Assembly (NCBI GenBank): GCA_963662155.1
Contig: OY759263.1
Coordinates: 40,114,544-40,178,543, forward strand
DNA length: 64,000 bases
Origin: Lamellibrachia columna
Taxonomy: Eukaryota > Annelida > Polychaeta > Sabellida > Siboglinidae
Direction of reading: 5' to 3'
In this document: positions 1-12,113 of the stretch, piece by piece
Numbering within the stretch: position 1 is the first letter of the stretch
Layout of the letters: each line of letters opens with the position of its first letter
The notes under the pieces: model-generated
Told to the model about the DNA's origin: nothing
The model's input: the letters and a program-made list of their open reading frames with translations, nothing else
Database searches by the model: none
Position numbers and translations under genes: made by a program

Positions 1-79
1 GGTTTAGTTCTTGCAAATACTATTTATAAACGTTCTGACCAATTTCTTGAACACGAGCGGTTGAGACTGTAGTAAAGTA

Positions 80-608
80 ATGCCCCGGTAGCCCCATGTC
101 GGTAGCCTCCGTGTCGATAATCCCAGTGTCAATAATCCCCATGGCAGTAGCCCCTTGTCAGTAGCCCCCATGGCAGTAGCTCCGTGTCAGCAGCCCCCAT
201 GGCAGTAGAGCTCCAAGTCTGCAGCACCCCATGGCAGTAGCTCCATGTCAGCAGCCCCCATGGCAGTAGCTCCGTGTCAGCAGCCCCCATGGCAGTAGCT
301 CCATGTCAGCAGCCCCCCATGGCAGTAGCTCCATGTCAGCAGCCCCCGTGGCAGTAGCTCCATGTCAGCAGCCCCTTGTCAGCAGCCCCCATGTCAGTAG
401 CCCCCATGGCAGTAGCCCCATGTCAGCAGCCCCCATGGCAGTAGCTCCATGTCAGCAGCCCCCGTGGCAGTAGCTCCGTGTCAGCAGCCCCTTGTCAGCA
501 GCCCCCATGTCAGTAGCCCCCAAGGCAGTAGCTCCATGTCAGCAGCCCCCGTGGCAGTAGCTCCATGTCAGTAGCCCCCTTGGCAGTAGCGCCATGTCAG
601 CAGCCCCC
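80..608. repeat. 27-bp minisatellite (CAGTAGC/CAGCAGCCCC), block 1
   Basis: Tandem units alternate GGCAGTAGCTCCATGT with CAGCAGCCCCC. Units are about 27 bp with frequent partial units (CCCCTTGTCAGCAGC). It is C-rich on the plus strand. No coding potential is supported. Confidence 0.9.
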
Positions 609-1055
609 GGAGGTGTAAGAATTTGGAGCCAGTAGCCCCTGTGTCATTATGCCATTGATTTAGCAGATTGTTTCTTTCTCTGCGGTTCCCCAGTCATCAG
701 GCCTGTGGTAGAGTTTTAGACAATTTCAGACACACGTTATGCTTGAGAATAGTATTTTAGTCTTTGATTAATAATTCTGCTAATAAATAGAAAATATGTT
801 AAGAGTCTGCTCAATGTGAGTAAAAACCAAGTTAACTTCACAGTCAGTGGAAAGCCGTGTAAACATCCACGAAGTGTTGGAAATAGATCATTGGTGCCCA
901 CAGCTACCAGTAATTTCCTTCTTTCCTATACGCCATCCTTCCCAATGTTTCCTTAACGGGTCCACACCCCAAGTTCATCAACGTCGTTTTCAAAATCCAA
1001 GGTCCCACGAGACGAACTATACCGTCAACTGTGTCCTACCTAACGCAGTTCGACT
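609..1055. other. Unique spacer A of block 1
   Basis: Non-repetitive sequence between the 27-bp and 42-bp arrays, found again at 9680-10126 and 18037-18480 with few changes. A 71-codon open frame starting near 847 is conserved in all three copies. The copies are nearly identical DNA, so this is no evidence of selection. No gene recognised. Confidence 0.7.
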
Positions 1056-2226
1056 GCTCTGAGTGCGCACTTACACCTCCTTGGCCATTGTATCCATGCT
1101 CTAAGTGTGCACTTACACCTCCCTGGCCATTGTATCCATGCTCTCAGTGTGCACTTACACCTCCTTGGCCATTGTATCCATGCTCTAAGTGTGCACTTAC
1201 ACCTCCCTGGCCATTGTATCCATGCTCTCAGTGTGCACTTACACCTCCTTGGCCATTGTATCCATGCTCTAAGTGTGCACTTACACCTCCCTGGCCATTG
1301 TATCCATGCTCTAAGTGTGCACTTACACCTCCCTGGCCATTGTATCCATGCTCTCAGTGTGCACTTACACCTCCTTGGCCATTGTATCCATGCTCTAAGT
1401 GTGCACTTACACCTCCCTGGCCATTGTATCCATGCTCTCAGTGTGCACTTACACCTCCTTGGCCATTGTATCCATGCTCTAAGTGTGCACTTACACCTCC
1501 CTGGCCATTGTATCCATGCTCTCAGTGTGCACTTACACCTCCTTGGCCATTGTAGTCATGCTTTCAGTGTGCACTTACACCTCCCTGGCCATTGTAGCCA
1601 TGCTCTCAGTGTGCACTAACACCTCCTTGGCCATTGTAGCCATGCTCTCAGTGTGCACTTGCACCTCCTTGGCCATTGTATCCATGCTCTCAGTGTGCAC
1701 TTACCCCTCCTTGGCCATTGTAGCCATATTCTCAGTGTGCACTTACACCTCCTTGGCCATTGTAGCCATGTTCTCAGTGTGCACTTACACCTCCTTGGCC
1801 ATTGTAGCCATGTTCTCAGTGTGCACTTACACCTCCTTGGCCATTGTAGCCATGCTCTCAGTGTGCACTTACGCCTCCCTGGCCATTGTAGCCATGCTCT
1901 CAGTGTGCACTTACACCTCCCTGGCCATTGTAGCCATGTTCTCAGTGTGCATTTACACCTCCCTGGCCATTGTAGCCATGTTCTCAGTGTGCACGTACAC
2001 CTCCCTGGCCATTGTAGCCATGCTCTCAGTGTGCAATTACACCTCCTTGGCCATTGTAGCCATGCTCTGCCTGTGCACTTACACCTCCTTGGCCATTGTA
2101 GCCATGTTCTCAGTGTGCACTTACACCTCCTTGGCCATTGTAGCCATGTTCTCAGTGTGCACTTACACCTCCCTGGCCATTGTAGACATGCTCTCAGTGT
2201 GCACTTACACCTCCTTGGCCATTGTA
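1056..2226. repeat. 42-bp minisatellite, block 1 (about 28 units)
   Basis: The core is CTCAGTGTGCACTTACACCT followed by CCTTGGCCATTGTAGCCATG. The period of 42 is a multiple of 3, so several frames stay open on both strands and give 14-residue repeats. The left part has alternating TATCCATGCTCTA/TATCCATGCTCTC units, a two-unit higher-order pattern of 84 bp. The right part uses GTAGCCATG units. Confidence 0.95.
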
Positions 2227-3253
2227 AGACCGTATGTCTCGTTCCCACCCTACATCAATCACCACGACTATTTCCTTACAGCAACTGTTTCTCTGCCCTT
2301 CATTTATACTCTCGCCACGGTACCTTAAACATGCAATTATACATTTGCATTTCAATATACATAACAAACGTAATTTACACTCATTTGTTATAATTCTTTT
2401 TTCATGACAAGGCTGCAGCGAACACCAGACGTGGCGACATAATGGTTTATGTATCGCCTCGACGTCGGGCGAAAAAGTTGCCTGACGACGCACAGACACC
2501 CTCTTCTTTAATATCATACAAACGATTACCAAAGACCCAACGTTTCGTGACGTTTGCATACGGTGATTGTCTTGTTTTTGGTCTGCACATGTATATTTTT
2601 TGGCATTCTAGTGCATTTGAATTGCCTTTCTTTGAGCCATGTTTGTTCGGTGAAGTCCGCTTGACAGAATCACTTCAAGCCAGGGCAGTTTGATTCTATT
2701 AAGCGGCTGATTCTCTTAAACGGCACATTTTAGTACAGTGGGAATAGGGAATAATTATTTCCCAAGCAATGTTTGATTCTACTAAGTAGTTGATTATGTT
2801 ATATGTGATTATATTAAACGTAGTCCACTCTAATCACATTTTTATTTGTTTATTCAGGTCACCTGTTCGTTTTCTGAAGGTTGTCTTAATTCTACATGAC
2901 CCTTATAATGAGTCAGTTATTCGTGTTTATCATATTTTTACTGGTTTACTATGTCGCCTGTACGCATCTTAATAGCTGTCGGAACTGCAGTTATACCAGT
3001 GTTCATCAACATTCCTGTTACATAGAAACTCAATTAATTAAATTGATTCATCAGCAACTTTTATTTTACGTTTCACGTATGTGCATTTCACTTTCTCCCA
3101 ACTAGAATTACATATGTATTAATTTAACAAATCTCCACATTACTCACGGACACACCGATAATATAGAAGTATAATTATTGATTGACAGTGAACCAACAGT
3201 GAGTGTCATGTAATATTTATACCCTCCCCACCGTAGATACCCACCCTCCACCG
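2227..3253. other. Unique spacer B of block 1
   Basis: AT-rich sequence between the 42-bp and 50-bp arrays, repeated at 11088-12113 and 19568-20561. Short open frames near 2442 and 2790 are conserved between copies, but no family is recognised. The stretch near 2690-2760 (AAGCGGCTGATTCTCTTAAA and the following bases) looks like decayed transposon sequence, but I could not assign it. The last 40 bases contain about 1.5 units of the 23-bp CCGTAGATACCCACCCT repeat that is expanded in block 3. Confidence 0.65.
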
Positions 3254-6200
3254 TTTAGTTGTAACACGTTGGGGGTATGAAAGGGCAACACGTGTAAGTG
3301 ATGTTTAGTTGTAACACGTTGGGGTATGAAAGGGCAACACGTGTAACTGGTGTTTAGTTGTAACACGCTGGGGGTATGAAAGGGCAACACGTGTAACTGA
3401 TGTTTAGTTGTAACACGTTGGGGTTATGAAAGGGCAACACGTGTAAGTGATGTTTAGTTGTAACACGTTGGGGGTATGAAAGGGCAACACGTGTAACTGA
3501 TGTTTAGCTGTAACACGTTGGAGGTATGAAAGGACAACACGTGTAACTGGTGTTCAGTTGTAACACGTTGGGGGTATGAAAGGGCAACACGTGTAACTGG
3601 TGTTTAGTTGTAACACGTTGGGGGTATGAAAGGGCAACACGTGTAACTGATGTTTAGTTGTAACACGTTGGGGTTATGAAACGGCAACACGTGTAATTGA
3701 TGTTTAGTTGTAACACGTTGGAGGTATGAAAGGAAAACACGTGTAACTGGTGTTCAGTTGTAACACGTTGGGGGTATGAAAGGGCAACACGTGTAACTGG
3801 TGTTTAGTTGTAACACGTTGGGGGTATGAAAGGGCAACACGTGTAACTGATGTTTAGTTGTAACACGTTGGGGGTATGAAAGGGCAACACGTGTAACTGA
3901 TGTTCAGCTGTAACACGTTGGGGTTATGAAACGGCAACACGTGTAATTGATGTTTAGCTGTAACACGTTGGGGGTATGAAAGGACAACACGTGTAACTGG
4001 TGTTCAGTTGTAACACGTTGGGGGTATGAAAGGGCAACACGTGTAACTGGTGTTTAGTTGTAACACGTTGGGGGTATGAAAGGGCAACACGTGTAACTGA
4101 TGTTTAGTTGTAACACGTTGGGGTATGAAAGGGCAACACGTGTAACTGATGTTTAGTTGTAACACGTTGGGGTATGAAAGGGCAACACGTGTAAATGATG
4201 TTTAGTTGTAACACGTTGGGGATATGAAAAGGCAACACGTGTAACTGGTGTTTAGCTGTAACACGTTGGGGGTATGAAAGGGCAACACGTGTAAATGATG
4301 TTTAGCTGTAACACGTTGGGGGTATGAAAGGACAACACGTGTAACTGATGTTTAGCTGTAACACGTTGGGGGTATGAAACGGCAACACGTGTAATTGATG
4401 TTTAGTTGTAACACGTTGGAGGTATGAAAGGAAAACACGTGTAACTGGTGTTCAGTTGTAACACGTTGGGGGTATGAAAGGGCAACACGTGTAACTGGTG
4501 TTTAGTTGTAACACGTTGGGGGGTATGAAAGGGCAACACGTGTAACTGGTGTTTAGCTGTAACACGTTGGGTGTATGAAACGGCAACACGTGTAATTGAT
4601 GTTTAGTTGTAACACGTTGGGGTATGAAAGGGCAACACGTGTAACTGATGTTTAGTTGTAACACGTTGGGGGTATGAAAAGGCAACACGTGTAACTGGTG
4701 TTTAGCTGTAACACGTTGGGGTATGAAAGGGCAACACGTGTAACTGATGTTTAGTTGTAACACGTTGGGGTATGAAATGGCAACACGTGTAACTGGTGTT
4801 TAGTTGTAACACGTTGGGGGTATGAAAGGGCAACACGTGTAACTGATGTTTAGTTGTAACACGTTGGGGGTATGAAAAGGCAACACGTGTAACTGGTGTT
4901 TAGCTGTAACACGTAGGAGGTATGAAAGGGCAACACGTGTAATTGATGTTTAGTTGTAACACGTTGGGTATGAAAGGGCAACACGTGTAACTGATGTTTA
5001 GTTGTAACACGTTGGGGTATGAAAGGGCAACACGTGTAACTGGTGTTTAGTTGTAACACGCTGGGGTATGAAAGGGCAACACGTGTAACTGATGTTTAGT
5101 TGTAACACGTTGGGGTATCAAAGGGCAACACGTGTAACTGATGTTTAGTTGTAACACGTTGGGGTATCAAAGGGCAACACGTGTAACTGATGTTTAGTTG
5201 TAACACGTTGGGGGTATGAAAGGGCAACACGTGTAACTGGTGTTTAGTTGTAACACGTTGGGGGTATGAAAGGGCAACACGTGTAATTGATGTTTAGTTG
5301 TAACACGTTGGGGGTATGAAAGGGCAACACGTGTAACTGGTGTTTAGTTGTAACACGCTGGGGTATGAAAGCACACGTGTAACTGATGTTAAGTTGTAAC
5401 ACGTTGGGGGGTATGAAAGGGCAACACGTTTAACTGAAGTTTAGTTGTAACACGTTGAGGGTATGAAAGGGCAACACGTGTAACTGATGTTTAGTTGTAA
5501 CACGTTGAGGGTATGAAAGGGCAACGCGTGTAATTGATGTTTAGTTGTAACACGTTGTGTGTATGAAAGGGCAACACGTGTAACTGATGTTTAGTTGTAA
5601 CACGTTGGGGTATGAAAGGGCAACACGTGTAACTGATGTTTAGTTGTAACACGTTGAGGGTATGAAAGGGCAACGCGTGTAACTGGTGTTCAGTTGTAAC
5701 ACGTTGGGGGTATGAAAGGGCAACACGTGTAACTGATGTTTAGTTGTAACACGTTGGGGTATGAAAGGGCAACACGTGTAACTGATGTTTAGTTGTAACA
5801 CGTTGGGGGTATGAAAAGGCAACACGTGTAACTGGTGTTTAGATGTAACACGTTGGGGGTATGAAAGAGCAACACGTGTAATTGATGTTTAGTTGTAACA
5901 CGTTGGGGGTATGAAAGGGCAACACGTGTAACTGATGTTTAGTTGTAACACGTTGGGGTATGAAAGGGCAACACGTGCAACTGGTGTTTAGTTGTAACAC
6001 GTTGGGGGTATGAAAGGGCAACACGTGTAACTGGTGTTTAGCTGTAACACGTTGGGTGTATGAAACGGCAACACGTGTAATTGATGTTTAGTTGTAACAC
6101 GTTGGAGGTATGAAAGGACAACACGTGTAACTGGTGTTCAGTTGTAACACGTTGGGGGTATGAAAGGGCAACACGTGTAACTGATGTTTAGTTGTAACAC

Positions 6201-7765
6201 GTTGGGGGTATGAAAAGGCAACACGTGTAACTGGTGTTTAGCTGTAACACGTAGGAGGTATGAAAGGGCAACACGTGTAATTGATGTTTAGTTGTAACAC
6301 GTTGGGTATGAAAGGGCAACACGTGTAACTGATGTTTAGTTGTAACACGTTGGGGTATGAAAGGGCAACACGTGTAACTGGTGTTTAGTTGTAACACGCT
6401 GGGGTATGAAAGGGCAACACGTGTAACTGATGTTTAGTTGTAACACGTTGGGGTATCAAAGGGCAACACGTGTAACTGATGTTTAGTTGTAACACGTTGG
6501 GGGGTATGAAAGGGCAACACGTGTAACTGATGTTTAGTTTTAACACGTTGGGGGTATGAAAGGGCAACACGTGTAACTGATGTTTAGTTGTAACACGTTG
6601 AGGTATAAAAGGGCAACACGTGTAACTGGTGTTTAGTTGTTACACGCTGGGGTATGAAAGGGCAACACGTGTAACTGATGTTTAGTTGTAACACGTTGGG
6701 GTATGAAAGGGCAACACGTGTAACTGATGTTTAGTTGTAATACGTTGGGGGGTATGAAAGGGCAACACGGGTAACTGATGTTTAGTTGTAACACGTTGGG
6801 GGTATGAAAGGGCAACACGTGTAATTGATGTTTAGTTGTAACACGTTGGGGGTATGAAAGGGCAACACGTGTAACTGGTGTTTAGTTGTAACACGCTGGG
6901 GTATGAAAGCACACGTGTAACTGATGTTTAGTTGTAACACGTTGGGGGGTATGAAAGGGCAACACGTGTAACTGAAGTTTAGTTGTAACACGTTGGGGGT
7001 ATGAAAGGGCAACACGTGTAACTGATGTTTAGTTGTAACACGTTGAGGGTATGAAAGGGCAATGCGTGTAATTGATGTTTAGTTGTAACACGTTGTGGGT
7101 ATGAAAGGGCAACACGTGTAACTGATGTTTAGTTGTAACACGTTGGGGTATGAAAGGGCAACACGTGTAAATGATGTTTAGTTGTAACACGTTGAGGGTA
7201 TGAAAGGGCAACGCGTGTAATTGATGTTTAGTTGTAACACGTTGGGGGTATGAAAGGGCAACACGTGTAATTGATGTTTAGTTGTAACACGCTGGGGTAT
7301 GAAAGGGCAACACGTGTAACTGATGTTTAGTTGTAACACGTTGGGGTATGAAAGGGCAACACGTGTAACTGATGTTTAGTTGTAACACGTTGGGGGGTAT
7401 GAAAGGGCAACACGTGTAACTGATGTTTAGTTTTAACACGTTGGGGGTATGAAAGGGCAACACGTGTAACTGATGTTTAGTTGTAACATGTTGGGGTATG
7501 AAAGGGCAACACGTGTAACTGGTGTTTAGTTGTAACACGCTGGGTTATGAAAGCACACGTGTAACTGATGTTTAGTTGTAACACGTTGGGGGGTATGAAA
7601 GGGCAACACGTGTAACTGAAGTTTAGTTGTAACACGTTGGGGGTATGAAAGGGCAACACGTGTAACTGATGTTTAGTTGTAACACGTTGAGGGTATAAAA
7701 GGGCAACGCGTGTAATTTATGTTTAGTTGTAACACGTTGGAGGTATGAAAGGGCAACACGTGTAA
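3254..7765. repeat. 50-bp minisatellite, block 1 (about 90 units)
   Basis: Units contain TTTAGTTGTAACACGTTGGG, then TATGAAAGGGCAACACGTGT and AACTGATG. The length varies from 48 to 51 through the G run and the ATGAAAG(GGCAAC) segment. Nearly every unit carries the palindrome ACACGTGT, an E-box CACGTG. Internal duplications are visible (see findings). Minus-strand short frames arise from the repeat and are not genes. Confidence 0.95.
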
Positions 7766-7823
7766 AATAAGTTTTAAAATTCACCGTATGTCAAACTTTT
7801 GTTATATTTAATACGAATAAGTA

Positions 7824-8929
7824 GGGACATAACGTAACCTTGGTGGGGTGACAACCTGATAGGTCATACGTTTAGGTGGGTACCTAATGTAACTCAGGCG
7901 GATGACAACCTGATAAGTCATACGTTTAGGAGTGGACATAACGTAATCCTACCAGATGACAATCTGATAAGTCATACGTTTAGGAGTGGACATAACATAA
8001 TCCTACCGGATGACAACCTGATAAGTCATACGTTTAGGTGTGGACATAACGTAATCCTACCGGATGACAACCTGATAAGTCATACGTTTAGGAGTGGACA
8101 TAACGTAATCCTACCGGATGACAACCTGATAAGTCGTACGTTTAGGTGTGGACATAACGTAATCCTGGCGGGTGACAACCTGATAAGTCATACGTTTAGG
8201 TGTAGACATTACGTAATCCTACCGGATGACAACCTGATAAGGCATACGTTTAGGTGTAGACATTACGTAATCCTGGCGGGTGACAACCTGATAAGTCATA
8301 CGTTTAGGTGTAGACATAACGTAATCCTACCGGATGACAACCTGATAAGTCATACGTTTAGGTTTGGACATAACGTAATGCTGGCGGATGAAAACCTGAT
8401 AAGTCATACGTTTAGGTGTGGACATAACGTAATCCTAGCAGATGAAAACCTGATAAGTCATACGTTTAGGTTTGGACATAACGTAATGCTGGCGGATGAA
8501 AACCTGATAAGTCATACGTTTAGGTGTGGACATAACGTAATCCTGGTGGATGAAAACCTGATAAGTCGTACGTTTAGGTGTGGACATAACGTAATCCTAC
8601 CGGATGAAAACCTGATAAGTCATACGTTTAGGAGTGGACATAACGTAATCCTACCGGATGAAAACCTGATAAGTCATACGTTTAGGTGTGGACATAACGT
8701 AATCCTGGTGGATGAAAACCTGATAAATCATACGTTTAGGTGTGGACATAACGTAATCCTGGTGGATGAAAACCTGATAAGTCATACGTTTAGGTGTGGA
8801 CATAACGTAATCCTGGCGGATGAAAACCTGATAAGTCATACGTTTAGGTGTGGACATAACGTAATCCTGGTGGATGAAAACCTGATAAGTCGTACGTTTA
8901 GGTGTGGACATAACGTAATCCTGGCGGGG
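7824..8929. repeat. 54-bp minisatellite, block 1 (about 20 units)
   Basis: Units contain GGACATAACGTAATCCT, then GATGACAACCTGATAAGTCA and TACGTTTAGGTGT. The 54-bp period is divisible by 3. Later units with GATGAAAACC lose a stop and give an open frame of 18-residue repeats (8378-8935). This looks like a by-product of the period. The array ends at the GGGGCCGTAACTTGATGACC spacer. Confidence 0.93.
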
Positions 8930-9071
8930 CCGTAACTTGATGACCACACCTTGCTTTACCGTCGCAAGATTTAAAATAGAGAAGTATGACGTCATATCGC
9001 TGAACCACTCGTCGACAGGGCGTTGCCAACTTCTTTGAATATAACCACAATTAGCAGCACCCCCTCTCACA
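8930..9071. other. End spacer of block 1
   Basis: 142 bp of unique sequence joining the 54-bp array to the next block start, repeated at 17021-17162. It contains TATGACGTCATAT, a perfect CRE-type palindrome TGACGTCA, at about 8987-8994. Functional meaning unknown. Confidence 0.7.
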
Positions 9072-9151
9072 GGTTTAGTTCTTGCAAATACTATTTATAA
9101 ACGTTCTGACCAATTTCTTGAACACGAGCGGTTGAGACTGTAGTAAAGTAA

Positions 9152-9679
9152 TGCCCCGGTAGCCCCATGTCGGTAGCCTCCGTGTCGATAATCCCAGTGT
9201 CAGTAATCCCCATGGCAGTAGCCCCTTGTCAGTAGCCCCCATGGCAGTAGCTCCGTGTCAGCAGCCCCCATGGCAGTAGAGCTCCAAGTCTGCAGCCCCC
9301 CATGGCAGTAGCTCCATGTCAGCAGCCCCCATGGCAGTAGCTCCGTGTCAGCAGCCCCCATGGCAGTAGCTCCATGTCAGCAGCCCCCCATGGCAGTAGC
9401 TCCATGTCAGCAGCCCCCGTGGCAGTAGCTCCATGTCAGCAGCCCCTTGTCAGCAGCCCCCATGTCAGTAGCCCCCATGGCAGTAGCCCCATGTCAGCAG
9501 CCCCCATGGCAGTAGCTCCATGTCAGCAGCCCCCGTGGCAGTAGCTCCGTGTCAGCAGCCCCTTGTCAGCAGCCCCCATGTCAGTAGCCCCCAAGGCAGT
9601 AGCTCCATGTCAGCAGCCCCCGTGGCAGTAGCTCCATGTCAGTAGCCCCCTTGGTAGTAGCGCCATGTCAGCAGCCCCC
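9152..9679. repeat. 27-bp minisatellite, block 2
   Basis: Same array as in block 1 with almost the same unit order. The two arrays differ by isolated substitutions, so the duplication is recent. Confidence 0.9.
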
Positions 9680-10126
9680 GGAGGTGTAATAATTTGGAGC
9701 CAGTAGCCCCTGTGTCATTATGCCATTGATTTAGCAGATTGTTTCTTTCTCTGCGGTTCCCCAGTCATCAGGCCTGTGGTAGAGTTTTAGACAATTTCAG
9801 ACACACGTTATGCTTGAGAATAGTATTTTAGTCTTTGATTAATAATTCTGCTAATAAATAGAAAATATGTTAAGAGTCTGCTCAATGTGAGTAAAAACCA
9901 AGTTAACTTCACAGTCAGTGGAAAGCCGTGTAAACATCCACGAAGTGTTGGAAATAGATCATTGGTGCCCACAGCTACCAGTAATTTCCTTCTTTCCTAT
10001 ACGCCATCCTTCCCAATGTTTCCTTAACGGGTCCACACCCCAAGTTCATCAACGTCGTTTTCAAAATCCAAGGTCCCACGAGACGAACTATACCGTCAAC
10101 TGTGTCCTACCTAACGCAGTTCGACT
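9680..10126. other. Unique spacer A of block 2
   Basis: Copy of 609-1055. No gene recognised. Confidence 0.7.
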
Positions 10127-11087
10127 GCTCTGAGTGCGCACTTACACCTCCTTGGCCATTGTATCCATGCTCTAAGTGTGCACATACACCTCCCTGGCCA
10201 TTGTATCCATGCTCTCAGTGTGCACTTACACCTCCTTGGCCATTGTATCCATGCTCTAAGTGTGCACTTACACCTCCCTGGCCATTGTATCCATGCTCTC
10301 AGTGTGCACTTACACCTCCTTGGCCATTGTATCCATGCTCTAAGTGTGCACTTACACCTCCCTGGCCATTGTATCCATGCTCTCAGTGTGCACTTACACC
10401 TCCTTGGCCATTGTAGTCATGCTTTCAGTGTGCACTTACACCTCCCTGGCCATTGTAGCCATGCTCTCAGTGTGCACTAACACCTCCTTGGCCATTGTAG
10501 CCATGCTCTCAGTGTGCACTTGCACCTCCTTGGCCATTGTATCCATGCTCTCAGTGTGCACTTACCCCTCCTTGGCCATTGTAGCCATATTCTCAGTGTG
10601 CACTTACACCTCCTTGGCCATTGTAGCCATGTTCTCAGTGTGCACTTACACCTCCTTGGCCATTGTAGCCATGTTCTCAGTGTGCACTTACACCTCCTTG
10701 GCCATTGTAGCCATGCTCTCAGTGTGCACTTACGCCTCCCTGGCCATTGTAGCCATGCTCTCAGTGTGCACTTACACCTCCCTGGCCATTGTAGCCATGT
10801 TCTCAGTGTGCATTTACACCTCCCTGGCCATTGTAGCCATGTTCTCAGTGTGCACGTACACCTCCCTGGCCATTGTAGCCATGCTCTCAGTGTGCAATTA
10901 CACCTCCTTGGCCATTGTAGCCATGCTCTGCCTGTGCACTTACACCTCCTTGGCCATTGTAGCCATGTTCTCAGTGTGCACTTACACCTCCTTGGCCATT
11001 GTAGCCATGTTCTCAGTGTGCACTTACACCTCCCTGGCCATTGTAGACATGCTCTCAGTGTGCACTTACACCTCCTTGGCCATTGTA
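10127..11087. repeat. 42-bp minisatellite, block 2 (about 23 units)
   Basis: Same units and order as 1056-2226, but about five of the left-hand CTCTA/CTCTC units are missing. The right-hand two thirds matches unit by unit. Confidence 0.95.
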
Positions 11088-12113
11088 AGACCGTATGTCT
11101 CGTTCCCACCCTACATCAATCACCACGACTATTTCCTTACAGCAACTGTTTCTCTGCCCTTCATTTATACTCTCGCCACGGTACCTTAAACATGCAATTA
11201 TACATTTGCATTTCAATATACATAACAAACGTAATTTACACTCATTTGTTATAATTCTTTTTTCATGACAAGGCTGCAGCGAACACCAGACGTGGCGACA
11301 TAATGGTTTATGTATCGCCTCGACGTCGGGCGAAAAAGTTGCCTGACGACGCACAGACACCCTCTTCTTTAATATCATACAAACGATTACCAAAGACCCA
11401 ACGTTTCGTGACGTTTGCATACGGTGATTGTCTTGTTTTTGGTCTGCACATGTATATTTTTTGGCATTCTAGTGCATTTGAATTGCCTTTCTTTGAGCCA
11501 TGTTTGTTCGGTGAAGTCCGCTTGACAGAATCACTTCAGGCCAGGGCAGTTTGATTCTATTAAGCGGCTGATTCTCTTAAACGGCACATTTTAGTACAGT
11601 GGGAATAGGGAATAATTATTTCCCAAGCAATGTTTGATTCTACTAAGTAGTTGATTATGTTATATGTGATTATATTAAACGTAGTCCACTCTAATCACAT
11701 TTTTATTTGTTTATTCAGGTCACCTGTTCGTTTTCTGAAGGTTGTCTTAATTCTACATGACCCTTATAATGAGTCAGTTATTCGTGTTTATCATATTTTT
11801 ACTGGTTTACTATGTCGCCTGTACGCATCTTAATAGCTGTCGGAACTGCAGTTATACCAGTGTTCATCAACATTCCTGTTACATAGAAACTCAATTAATT
11901 AAATTGATTCATCAGCAACTTTTATTTTACGTTTCACGTATGTGCATTTCACTTTCTCCCAACTAGAATTACATATGTATTAATTTAACAAATCTCCACA
12001 TTACTCACGGACACACCGATAATATAGAAGTATAATTATTGATTGACAGTGAACCCACAGTGAGTGTCATGTAATATTTATACCCTCCCCACCGTAGATA
12101 CCCACCCTCCACC
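11088..12113. other. Unique spacer B of block 2
   Basis: Near-identical copy of 2227-3253. No gene recognised. Confidence 0.7.

Larger units (their letters stand above)
1..9071. repeat. Composite macrosatellite block 1 (9,071 bp)
   Basis: The block starts GGTTTAGTTCTTGCAAATAC and the same start recurs at 9072 and 17163. In order it contains a 27-bp CAGTAGC/CAGCAGC array (80-608), a unique spacer, a 42-bp array (1056-2226), a second spacer, a 50-bp array (3254-7765), a short spacer, a 54-bp array (7824-8929) and a 142-bp end spacer. The spacers are nearly identical to those of block 2, so the whole composite was duplicated as a unit. Array lengths differ between blocks, showing separate expansion and contraction after duplication. 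I see no convincing gene in it. It may continue to the left of the window. Confidence 0.95.

Noticed and set aside
1031..2393. Overlapping open frames on both strands in the 42-bp arrays of each block
   Set aside because: The period of 42 keeps several frames open at once. No frame shows preferential conservation.
1..9071. CRISPR array in the regularly repeated stretches
   Set aside because: Units are directly contiguous without unique spacers, and the context is animal DNA.
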